Shown: positions 45,096 through 55,319 of the stretch, piece by piece | How positions within the stretch are numbered: the stretch's first letter is position 1 | Layout: each line of letters starts with the position of its first letter | Assembly: GCF_003337175.1 (NCBI RefSeq) | Contig: NZ_NETH01000005.1 | Location: 1 to 64,000, forward strand | Direction: 5' to 3' | DNA: 64,000 nucleotides | DNA from: Streptococcus gallolyticus | GTDB taxonomy: Bacteria; Bacillota; Bacilli; Lactobacillales; Streptococcaceae | Position numbers and translations under genes: made by a program | Notes under the pieces: model-generated | What the model was told of the DNA's origin: nothing | Databases searched by the model: none | Seen by the model: only the letters and a program-made list of their open reading frames with translations

Positions 45096-45099
45096 GTAT

Positions 45100-45606
45100 T
45101 TTTTAAATTTTTTAAAATATTTGGTGATTGGCTTTTCACTGAAATGGATTACAAGGAGTTTCACTTTTTTGAGTTGTATTTATCTAGACTCGTTTATGAT
45201 TGGGGATTTTTCACTTTTAACCATGCTATAAGCTTGCTAGCCTGTTCTTTGGTTCTTCTTAACGATTCCCTATTAAAAATGTAACCCTTCAATCACCGAT
45301 AAACAAGTCAAATTAGGCGTTTCTGACTCCTCTTTGAAATGCTTCCTTGCCTTGTATAGCCTTGTTCTGCCATTTTAGTGTCATTTAAGGTTTCACACGA
45401 GCTAAGAAAGACTTGACGTTTTTGGAACTTCATGTCCTGCTCCTATTCTATTTTGGAATAGGAGATCACAAAAGCTGACTTGCTTTTAAAAAAAGGTGTG
45501 CTAAAATGTAACAGAAAGAATTCACAATAATAGAACACGGTCTAGCAGTCAACACTAATGTTTATAAGCGATTGATGACCTTGTTTTTCTGAAGGAGGAA
45601 AATTGT
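45100..45606. other. Spacer between the PTS cluster and the DUF554 gene
   Basis: No well-supported gene is seen. It contains a weak small minus-strand frame at 45308-45433 preceded by a perfect hairpin CTCCTATTC/GAATAGGAG at 45440-45464. Otherwise it is A+T-rich with short scattered frames. Confidence 0.55.
45308..45433 (-). CDS. Possible 41-codon peptide with hairpin-masked ribosome site
   Basis: The frame begins MKFQKRQVFLSSCETL and ends KRSQKRLI-stop. The ATG is preceded by AGGAGCAGGAC, and the AGGAG part is the 3' arm of a perfect nine-base hairpin. The peptide is basic and has no hydrophobic segment. It is not recognised and could be chance. The ribosome-binding site is the only positive evidence. 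Confidence 0.3.
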   Translation of the reverse strand: MKFQKRQVFLSSCETLNDTKMAEQGYTRQGSISKRSQKRLI

Positions 45607-46335
45607 ATGCCTACTGGCGTCATCATTAATGCCCTATCAGTCGTTTTTGGAGGGCTACTAGGTGGTCTTGTTGGAAACAAATTATCAGAAGACTTCAAGA
45701 CACAAATCAATATGATTTTTGGGGTCTGCTCAATGGGAATGGGGATTTCATCTATCGGATTGATGACATACATGCCTGCGGTTATCTTTGCCATCGTTAT
45801 CGGAACAGGGATTGGACTTGCACTTCATCTCGGTGATTGGATTAACAAGGGTGGTATCATCATGCAACGTAGCATGGCAAAAATCGTGCCAAACGACCAG
45901 TCATCACTATCTCATGAAGACTACCTTGCTACCTTGTTAACTGTGATCGTACTTTTCTGCGCAAGCGGTACTGGTATTTATGGTAGTCTAGATGCGGGGA
46001 TGACTGGTGATTCAACAATCTTGATTTCAAAATCAATTTTGGACTTCTTTACAGCAGCTATTTTTGCTTGTAATCTAGGTTATGTGGTATCACTGGTTGC
46101 CATTCCACAATTTATCATTTTATGTTGCCTTTTCTTCTTGTCAGCCTTCATCGTGCCACTTACAACACCTGATATGATTGCTGATTTCAAAGCCTGCGGT
46201 GGTTTTTTGATGCTTGCCACAGGTCTTCGTATGCTTAACTTAAAAATGTTCCCAATTGCCGATATGATACCAGCCATGATTCTCGTCATGCCACTTTCTT
46301 GGTTCTGGGTTAATGTCATTCTACCATTGCTGTAA
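45607..46335 (+). CDS. DUF554-family membrane protein
   Basis: A 242-aa integral membrane protein with seven or so hydrophobic segments. It starts MPTGVIINALSVVFGGLLGG and contains the family motifs GLALHLGDWINKGG near residue 75 and FCASGTGIYGSLDAGMTGD near 117-135. Such YqgA/YdfK-type proteins are conserved in Firmicutes and their function is unknown. GAAGGAGG precedes the ATG by nine bases. The gene stands alone. The 298 bases that follow up to the MarR gene are A+T-rich and show no gene. Confidence 0.88.
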   Translation: MPTGVIINALSVVFGGLLGGLVGNKLSEDFKTQINMIFGVCSMGMGISSIGLMTYMPAVIFAIVIGTGIGLALHLGDWINKGGIIMQRSMAKIVPNDQSSLSHEDYLATLLTVIVLFCASGTGIYGSLDAGMTGDSTILISKSILDFFTAAIFACNLGYVVSLVAIPQFIILCCLFFLSAFIVPLTTPDMIADFKACGGFLMLATGLRMLNLKMFPIADMIPAMILVMPLSWFWVNVILPLL

Positions 46336-46633
46336 TAACTATCATTTTTAAACATTCAATATGTCACATAAAAAATCACACCTATTTAAGTTATTGAAAA
46401 TTTTTTGCTATTTCATTTTTTTAACTTATCATAGAAAAAATGATTTGTAAGTTTTCTAAGTTTATTAGAATACTTTTAATAGAAAATAACCATCTCTCCC
46501 AATGCTTTAATACTATATCTTAGCCTCTGTTATATTAATTGTCCCACATCGCTTTTGAAAAGCTACCTCATTTGTATTCTTCATTTAAGTGTGTTATCAT
46601 ATTTTCTATAAAACTTATATTAAGGAGAATGTC

Positions 46634-47062
46634 ATGTCAAAAAATATCCAAGAATCACTTGACTCTTGCCTATTTTTTACTGTAAAAAAGATGGATCGTG
46701 CCCTCAACAAATTGGCGGAGGAATCTTTCCAAAAAGTTGGAATGACTCCAACTTATGCCTTTATTCTTCTTATTCTTGCGGAAGAAGATGGCAGATTGCA
46801 AAAGGATATTGCACAAATACTTTATATCGCACCTTCTACCTTGACACGCCTTGTTGAGAAATTGGTCTATAAAGGTTATGTCACAACACTAACTGAAGGA
46901 CGTACTCGAAAAGTTTATCTTACAGTCAATGGCAGAGAACTTTTACCATATATCCGAGAAGCTTGGGATAATTTGCATGCCCGTTATAAAGCTATTCTTG
47001 GTGATGATTACGCTGATGACTTGGCTTCTATCATCAATATCAATTCAGAAAAATTGAGATAA
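46634..47062 (+). CDS. MarR-family transcriptional regulator
   Basis: About 142 aa from the ATG at 46634 (AAGGAGA upstream). An ATG at 46589 would add 15 residues but lacks a ribosome site. The winged helix-turn-helix is seen as LQKDIAQILYIAPSTLTRLV (near residues 55-74) and the wing as LTEGRTRKVYLTVNGRELL. MarR dimers bind palindromic operators and respond to small phenolic or oxidising compounds. An inverted repeat GTTGTATGTGCAAC lies just before the next gene, which suggests control of the SRPBCC and nitroreductase genes. Confidence 0.9.
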   Translation: MSKNIQESLDSCLFFTVKKMDRALNKLAEESFQKVGMTPTYAFILLILAEEDGRLQKDIAQILYIAPSTLTRLVEKLVYKGYVTTLTEGRTRKVYLTVNGRELLPYIREAWDNLHARYKAILGDDYADDLASIININSEKLR

Positions 47063-47115
47063 TCGGAGAGCACGAAACTCCGATTTTTATATTTTTTGAT
47101 ATTTTTGAACCATGT

Positions 47116-47149
47116 TAGTTGTATGTGCAACCAATGTATGTTGTACTAT
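47116..47149 (+). promoter_or_regulatory. Operator-like repeats and -10 before the SRPBCC gene
   Basis: GTTGTATGTGCAAC (47118-47131) is an inverted repeat with GTTG/CAAC arms. A related ATGTATGTTGTA follows, and TACTAT at 47144-47149 can serve as a -10. The dense repeats over the promoter fit binding of the neighbouring MarR regulator. Confidence 0.45.
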
Positions 47150-47179
47150 CTCCATTAACAAATGAAAGAGGGATATTTT

Positions 47180-47670
47180 ATGTTATCTATTAATTTTCCA
47201 GAAAAATTCACACCAGGTTTGACTGATAACTTTGTTTCAAACGAAGTTGTCTTTAAAGACCTTGACTTTGACAAAATCCTTGACGGTCTACTTGACACTG
47301 GTAAATGGGAAACTTATTACGAAAATTCATCAGACGTGCACATGTATAACCAAGACGCTACTGTTCTTAAAAACGACACACGCTTCCGCTTTAAAACATT
47401 TGGTTTTGACCTTGAAGCTCAGATTTAGATGCTGAAGATGGCGTTTTACACTTAGCATGGCATGGTTGGAACGAAGCTGAAGGCGATGAATTTCTTGACC
47501 TTTACCATGCTTGGTTAGTTCAAAAATTGAACCGTAACCGTGTTCGTATCGTGACACAAGAATCCCAAATTGGTATACCTGCCAAAGAGTTAGCAAAATC
47601 TGTTCCTAATACAATGATGCTTGGTCATCAAGCTTGGTTAGACGGACTCGTTACCTTTAGTAAACACTAG
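47180..47670 (+). pseudogene. SRPBCC-family gene broken by a frameshift
   Basis: The first 82 codons (MLSINFPEKFTPGLTDNFVS... to FGFDLEAQI) end at a TAG at 47426-47428. The second part continues in another frame from about 47428 (DAEDGVLHLAWHGWNEAEGD) to the stop at 47670, with HAWLVQKLNRNRVRIVTQES and PNTMMLGHQAWLDGL. Together they make one START/SRPBCC-fold protein of about 160 residues. A few residues may also be missing at the junction. A GAGGG site precedes the start. It sits between the MarR and nitroreductase genes, so the loss may affect a detoxification cassette. A sequencing error cannot be excluded. Confidence 0.8.
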
Positions 47671-47718
47671 AAAAAATAGCTTCTAAGTGTTATCATAGAA
47701 AGAAAACTGGAGAAAGCT

Positions 47719-48396
47719 ATGTCAAAAGAAACTATCAAAAAACACATTCGCGCTGCCTTTGACCATCGTGTTGCCGTCCGTGTCTATAACGACCAAGACA
47801 TTTCCCGTGATGATATGGAGTTTATCCTTGATACAGCTTGGTTGAGCCCATCTTCTATTGGTTTGGAAGCTTGGCGCTTCGTTGTTCTTGACCGCAAACA
47901 AATTGAAAAACTTCGTGGTAAACTCAGACCCCTTGCTTGGGGGGCTCAATCCCAATTAGATACAGCTAGTCATTTTGTTCTCCTCATTGCTGAAAAAAAG
48001 GCACGCTATGATTCTGAATCGGTCAAAAATAGCCTTATTCGACGTGGTCTCAGTGACAGTGATGCTCTTAACAGCCGTTTAGCAACCTACGAATCTTTCC
48101 AAAAAAATGATATGAAAATGGCTGATAATCCACGCGCTTTGTTTGACTGGACTGCCAAACAAACTTATATCGCACTTGGAAATATGATGACCACAGCCAG
48201 CATGCTTGGCATTGACTCTTGCCCAATCGAAGGCTTTAATTACGAAAAAGTCAATAGCATTTTAGCTAATGCAGACATCATTAAGCCTGACAAGGAAGGG
48301 ATTGCCTGTATGGTATCATTTGGTTATCGCCTACATGAGCCTAAACACCCACGCTCACGTAAACCTCGTGAAGAAGTCATTACATGGATCGGATAA
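47719..48396 (+). CDS. Nitroreductase-family NAD(P)H-dependent oxidoreductase
   Basis: A 225-aa FMN-dependent oxidoreductase. The N-terminal FMN-binding motif reads AAFDHRVAVRVYNDQDI near residue 12, with LDTAWLSPSSIGLEAWRFVV near 32-51. The middle has ALGNMMTTASMLGIDSCPIEG near 157-177, and the C-terminus has GYRLHEPKHPRSRKPREEV, typical of the family. It can reduce nitro compounds, quinones or flavins. GGAGAAAG precedes the ATG. It probably shares a transcript with the broken SRPBCC gene and is controlled by MarR. Confidence 0.9.
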   Translation: MSKETIKKHIRAAFDHRVAVRVYNDQDISRDDMEFILDTAWLSPSSIGLEAWRFVVLDRKQIEKLRGKLRPLAWGAQSQLDTASHFVLLIAEKKARYDSESVKNSLIRRGLSDSDALNSRLATYESFQKNDMKMADNPRALFDWTAKQTYIALGNMMTTASMLGIDSCPIEGFNYEKVNSILANADIIKPDKEGIACMVSFGYRLHEPKHPRSRKPREEVITWIG

Positions 48397-48525
48397 ACGT
48401 TTAGGTAGGCAAATAGCTATCGATAAGGGATTTGGCAACATTTTGGAAACAATTTAGGGATAAAGAGTTACTCATCTTTATCCCTAGTACTGACTAAACA
48501 TTAATAATAACCATATCTAACCATT

Positions 48526-48798
48526 TTATAAATGTCTTAAGTCTTTAAGTAATTTAGATTGCTCTTCAGTTAATCTAATTTCATTTTGCATGAATATCCT
48601 TGAGAGTTCACTATTCATACGACTTAAAATAACTGATGTTGATTTTCTACTGTTTTCTAATTCATTCTTATACTTTAAGAATAAATCTGTCAAAGGCTGT
48701 ACACCATAATTATGATAAAAACTGGCTATTAATTTATCCAGAATACTAAGAGCCTCATCTCTTCTTTTGTTACCGATAGCAAACCATTTTAATCTCAT
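48526..48798 (-). CDS. Bacteriocin immunity protein (enterocin A immunity family)
   Basis: A 90-aa helical protein. Family features are IASFYHNYGVQPLTDLFLKY (near residues 25-44), ILSRMNSELSRI near 57 and LTEEQSKLLKDLRHL at the end. Immunity proteins of this four-helix family protect the producer against class II bacteriocins from the cytosolic side of the membrane. AAAGGAG precedes the ATG. It follows a second immunity-like gene that lacks a start codon. Without an intact bacteriocin nearby it may serve against other strains' peptides. Confidence 0.85.
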   Translation of the reverse strand: MRLKWFAIGNKRRDEALSILDKLIASFYHNYGVQPLTDLFLKYKNELENSRKSTSVILSRMNSELSRIFMQNEIRLTEEQSKLLKDLRHL

Positions 48799-48843
48799 TA
48801 AAAATCTCCTTTTATTATCATATTGTGTAAGCTCTCAACTGAA

Positions 48844-49146
48844 TTAAAACATAGGTGGAAAATAGATACCAAAATTTTTCTTAAATTGACCGACTGAATT
48901 TATCTTTATGTAAAATTCGTTAACTTTTTTACTCATTGTTCTATGTTTCGATACATTATCTAAACCTATTAAACGTAAGTGGTCGGCTAATTTCATTAAA
49001 GCATTATCAAAGTCTAAACCTTTTTCAACCTCATCTTTAAAAATAACCAGTTCTGTTCTTTCTATATCGGTTGTTTCACTATCAAGAATAAGATTATAGA
49101 CTTCAACTAGTATGTTTTCTTTATTGAACTTTGGTACTGATGTTAT
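48844..49146 (-). pseudogene. Bacteriocin immunity gene with lost start codon
   Basis: A 100-codon frame with clear immunity-protein features (ILVEVYNLILDSETTDIERT near residues 12-31, LMKLADHLRLIGL, VNEFYIKI, QFKKNFG). The upstream in-frame stop and the coding sequence leave no ATG, GTG or TTG before the conserved part. At the expected place is ATA (49146-49144), overlapping the TAA stop of the bacteriocin as ATAA. A typical coupled ATGA would become ATAA by one G-to-A change. This probably inactivates the gene or leaves only weak AUA initiation. Confidence 0.7.
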
Positions 49147-49388
49147 CCTCTATAACCTGGAATAAAATAAGATTGTCCCATAGACTTTATCCAACCATTC
49201 GCAATAACTTCTGTTATAGCTTGAAAGACACCTTTAGTTACTTTATAATCCCACTGCCCGTTACGATAACGACAGGCATAACCATTTGCACCTTCCATGA
49301 CTGGTTTACAATAACCTAAAACACCACTAACAGAAGCAAGCCCTATATCTGTCAATGTTTGAAACTCTTATAATATTTTTGTACTCAT
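49143..49388 (-). pseudogene. Class II bacteriocin-like precursor with in-frame stop
   Basis: From the ATG at 49388, preceded by AAGGAGG, the frame reads MSTKIL, then TAA (49370-49368), then EFQTLTDIGLASVSGVLGY and onward to 49143. The leader-like part, with the pattern of double-glycine leaders (TLTDIGLASVSG), stands in the same frame as the rest, so a single base change explains the break. The mature part has two Cys (GYCKPV, GYACRY), is rich in Gly and aromatic residues, and ends FIPGYRG. The exact class is unknown. The expected GG is GV here. Function is likely lost. Confidence 0.65.
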
Positions 49389-49434
49389 AACAAATACCTC
49401 CTTATCATTTGCAGTGAGAGCTTAACACGCCTTT

Positions 49435-49501
49435 AGTATAACACATTTATAAGAAAATAATTACACAAGTCATAAACAGTTAGATTTTAGTCGTAAACTG
49501 T
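49435..49501 (-). promoter_or_regulatory. Bacteriocin promoter with paired regulator boxes
   Basis: On the minus strand, ACAGTTTACGACT (49501-49489) and ACTGTTTATGACT (49480-49468) are direct repeats 21 bases apart, close to two helical turns. A -10 TATACT follows at 49440-49435, with no good -35. This arrangement is like the boxes of LytTR regulators (ComE/BlpR type) that control streptococcal bacteriocins. Confidence 0.55.
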
Positions 49502-49601
49502 TACTATAAATTTTACATACACAATAACACAACTATAGGCTATACTATTTAGGCAATGCTTACCCTTGAGCAATTTTATGCTAGGAGGGAGGTGTTGGCT
49601 A

Positions 49602-49703
49602 ATGGACAAACTCTCAGACGTCTGACTTACTATCATAGCTGGTATTATATCTGGCATGCTGCTCTATTTTATCAGCAAACGGCTGGATAGTAAGGACAAA
49701 TAG
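49602..49703 (+). pseudogene. Fst-like type I toxin gene with in-frame TGA
   Basis: A 33-codon frame. It starts MDKLSDV, hits TGA at 49623-49625, then continues LTIIAGIISGMLLYFISKRL to the TAG at 49701-49703. A short charged start, one membrane helix and a charged tail (DSKDK) after the helix fit Fst/Ldr-type toxins. GGAGGGAGG lies upstream, and a bidirectional terminator lies 45 bases after. The upstream and downstream parts stand in one frame, so the TGA is likely an inactivating change. The matching antisense RNA was not resolved. The family call is moderately sure. Confidence 0.5.
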
Positions 49704-49748
49704 TATTGCCAGCCTAGAAAGTACCCGTTAAACTGAGAAGAACTTAAA

Positions 49749-49782
49749 AAAGCCCGTTGGTAATGGGATACCTTCGGGCTTT
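49749..49782. terminator. Bidirectional terminator beside the toxin-like gene
   Basis: AAAGCCCG pairs with CGGGCTTT, with A-rich sequence before and T-rich sequence after. Shared terminators between convergent toxin and antitoxin RNAs are a feature of par/fst loci. Confidence 0.75.
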
Positions 49783-49842
49783 GGTGTTGTAATAGACAAC
49801 TCTCAGTAACTTAATTGTACACACTAAGATAATATTTGTCAA

Positions 49843-50258
49843 CTACTTAAGGTTAATAGCCCCATTTAGCTTGGTAGCGACATTTTTGATAGCGCTAGGG
49901 CGTAGGTGAGAATAATTAGCAAGTGTTGTTTTAATACTAGCATGCCCTAACCTATTTTGAAGCTCTAGGTCGTTAGCTCCTAGGGATAATAAACTAGCAT
50001 GAGAGTGTCGTAAATCATGTATACGAATTCTTTTAACTTTGGCAATCTGGCTATGTATAGTTATTGCATGCTTAATTAAGGCTGTAGTAACTGGAGTAGT
50101 ATCATAAGAAAACATAATGTCCATATTGCCAATTTCTTTTTGGTGGTTACGCCATACTAAAATTTCTGTAAACGTAGTATCATCGAGATAAATCAATCGA
50201 TTACTTGATACGTTTTAGTCTCTTTAAATTGCCATGTTTGCTTATTCTTATACAACAT
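49843..50258 (-). pseudogene. Tyrosine recombinase (integrase) C-terminal remnant
   Basis: The catalytic C-terminus is intact over 117 codons: RIRIHDLRHSHASLLSLGA (Arg and His of the active site), NRLGHASIKTTLANYSHL (His and the catalytic Tyr). Upstream, the frame shifts near 50200 and continues as YKNKQTWQFKETKT until an ATG at 50258. The N-terminal domains are absent. Such integrases move prophages and integrative elements, so this is a trace of a lost element next to the bacteriocin region. No attachment site was identified. Confidence 0.82.
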
Positions 50259-50375
50259 GGCTCGATTAAAAATATAGAAACACACTTCCTTATCCTCGAT
50301 GAAAAGGAGATTTAGTCAACTACTACATATCCTTTTCAAAGAGAAAATTAGCCTTTCATTAACACCGTATAGCCA

Positions 50376-50413
50376 AAAACCAGTTCTGAATGTTGACATT
50401 CAGGACTGGTTTT
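50376..50413. terminator. Terminator downstream of the phospho-beta-glucosidase gene
   Basis: AAAACCAGTTCTGAAT pairs with ATTCAGGACTGGTTTT (one mismatch) and T-rich sequence follows on both sides. It ends the leftward bgl operon. Confidence 0.85.
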
Positions 50414-50470
50414 GTTTATAAAATCAATGACAAGAGGAGATTACACTCATTATTGATTGCATTTTTCTTT

Positions 50471-53814
<3,344 letters not shown>

Positions 53815-53850
53815 AGCTAACCTCTTTTTGTAATTTTTGTCATTTTGTTT

Positions 53851-53898
53851 TGTAAAATTTTACACCCTCATTGTAGTTCTTTTTGAAAACGATGTCAA
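53851..53898 (-). promoter_or_regulatory. bglPA promoter with perfect cre and a palindrome
   Basis: On the minus strand, TTGACA (53898-53893) and TACAAT (53875-53870) are 17 bases apart. The cre TTGAAAACGATGTCA (53883-53897) matches at all 15 positions and covers the -35. Just downstream, TGTAAAATTTTACA (53851-53864) is a perfect 14-base palindrome at the transcript start and may bind the RpiR regulator. Confidence 0.85.
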
Positions 53899-53924
53899 TA
53901 ATTTTTTGATATTTTTTATAATTA

Positions 53925-53946
53925 TTTTTGACATTTTTGTCAAAAA
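53925..53946 (+). promoter_or_regulatory. Inverted repeat before the RpiR gene
   Basis: TTTTTGACA pairs exactly with TGTCAAAAA around a four-base centre, 36 bases before the ATG of the regulator. It is a candidate operator for autoregulation or control of bglPA. Confidence 0.5.
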
Positions 53947-53981
53947 CACTTAAAATACTTGATTAGAAAGGTATTTTGATT

Positions 53982-54731
53982 ATGAACATTTTACAAAAAA
54001 TGCAACTCCACGAACAAGAATACTCAAAATCTGAAGCAAAAGTTTATCACTTTCTCAAGGAGAATTTTGAGAAATTAGAAACATTGACAATTACTAGAAT
54101 TGCAACAAATTCACATACTTCTACATCTGCCGTCCTACGATTTTGCCAAATTTTGGGCTATAAAGGATTTAAAGATTTTCGCTACGATGCTATCAATTAT
54201 ATTCATCAAAAACCAAAAGAAGAAAACGAAGATATTCTTGACCAAATTGCGGATAATTATAGCGTTATTCTAAATCAAATGAAACATTTAGAACGTCAAG
54301 CAATTGACGAACTTGTTGATTGTATTTTAAAAAGACAGCATCTGCATATTCTTGGTATTTTTTTATCATCACTCCCTGCAAGGTACTTACATTTTGGTTT
54401 ACAAGATTTAGGTATCGCTAGTCAATTAGCAAGTGATTTAAACAGCGGAAATCATCTTTCAAATATTATTGATGAAGAAGATACACTTATTATGTTTTCT
54501 ATTTCAGGGTCGTCAGCCAATTTCAGTAACACATTAAGTGCTATCTCAAAAAATATGCCACAGAACTCCTATCTCATTACATTAAATGAGCATGCTGCTG
54601 CCGCGAAATACTTTGACCATGTCATTACTCTTCCTGGAAATTCCATTTCAAAACAATCTATTGTAGATACACAGGCTATCCCTATGATTTTTGTTGAGAT
54701 TTTGCTCAATATGGTGCATCGAAAATTATAA
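53982..54731 (+). CDS. MurR/RpiR-family sugar-phosphate regulator
   Basis: About 249 aa from the ATG at 53982 (MNILQKMQLHEQEYSKSEAK), with AGAAAGG upstream. A TTG two codons earlier is less likely. The N-terminal RpiR helix-turn-helix is ITRIATNSHTSTSAVLRFCQ near residues 35-54. The SIS domain starts near 105 (HILGIFLSSLPARYLHF) and has the phosphosugar loop MFSISGSSANFSNT near residue 170. It probably senses a phosphorylated sugar and controls the divergent bglPA promoter. Confidence 0.9.
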   Translation: MNILQKMQLHEQEYSKSEAKVYHFLKENFEKLETLTITRIATNSHTSTSAVLRFCQILGYKGFKDFRYDAINYIHQKPKEENEDILDQIADNYSVILNQMKHLERQAIDELVDCILKRQHLHILGIFLSSLPARYLHFGLQDLGIASQLASDLNSGNHLSNIIDEEDTLIMFSISGSSANFSNTLSAISKNMPQNSYLITLNEHAAAAKYFDHVITLPGNSISKQSIVDTQAIPMIFVEILLNMVHRKL

Positions 54732-54763
54732 AGAGGTTGGAACCTATTGTCCCAACCTCTTTT
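54730..54763 (+). terminator. Terminator after the RpiR gene
   Basis: AAAGAGGTTGG and CCAACCTCTTT pair exactly, and TTTAACG follows. It overlaps the stop codon and faces the converging smpB gene. Confidence 0.85.
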
Positions 54764-54805
54764 AACGATTATCACAGACTAAAAGTCTCTGTAAGTATTT
54801 CCTAT

Positions 54806-55273
54806 TTACCTTGCATTGAAATGTTTCATTTGGCGTTTGATGTCGCGGTCTTGTTCACGACGTTTGATAGTCTCACGTTTATCATAATCATGTTTCCCTT
54901 TTGCCACACCAAGCAAAACTTTAGCGAAGCCATTTTTCAAATAAACTTTAAGTGGTACAAGGGTCATCCCTGTTCCTTTTAGGTCATTTGATAATTTTTC
55001 GATTTCGCGTTTTTTTAATAATAATTTACGAGTGCGCTCAGGGTCTTGATTCCAAATATTTCCTTGTTCAAAAGGTGAAATATGGACATTAATCAGCCAA
55101 GCTTCACCATTTTTGATTTGAGCATAGCCATCTTTGAGCTGAATACGTGCAGCACGAACGCTCTTGATTTCTGTTCCTGTCAGAACAATCCCTGCTTCAA
55201 ATGTATCAACGATGTTATAGTCATGACGCGCTTTTTTATTTTGTGCAACGACATTTCCGTCACCTTTTGGCAT
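54806..55273 (-). CDS. smpB: SsrA-binding protein SmpB
   Basis: A 155-aa trans-translation factor. Typical stretches are [20 protein letters not shown] (residues 8-27), [20 protein letters not shown] near 32-50, and the C-terminal tail [20 protein letters not shown]. SmpB brings tmRNA to stalled ribosomes. It is the last gene of the leftward secG-rnr-smpB group, where RNase R takes part in the same quality-control process. Confidence 0.97.
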   Translation of the reverse strand: MPKGDGNVVAQNKKARHDYNIVDTFEAGIVLTGTEIKSVRAARIQLKDGYAQIKNGEAWLINVHISPFEQGNIWNQDPERTRKLLLKKREIEKLSNDLKGTGMTLVPLKVYLKNGFAKVLLGVAKGKHDYDKRETIKRREQDRDIKRQMKHFNAR

Positions 55274-55319
55274 ATTAGATACCTCTCTTGAAAATTAGTG
55301 ATTATCTTAATTAGCAGTT

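Noticed and set aside
45049-45231. 60-codon plus-strand frame over the antiterminator promoter
   Set aside because: It overlaps the RAT, promoter and cre, lacks a ribosome site and is very A+T-rich.
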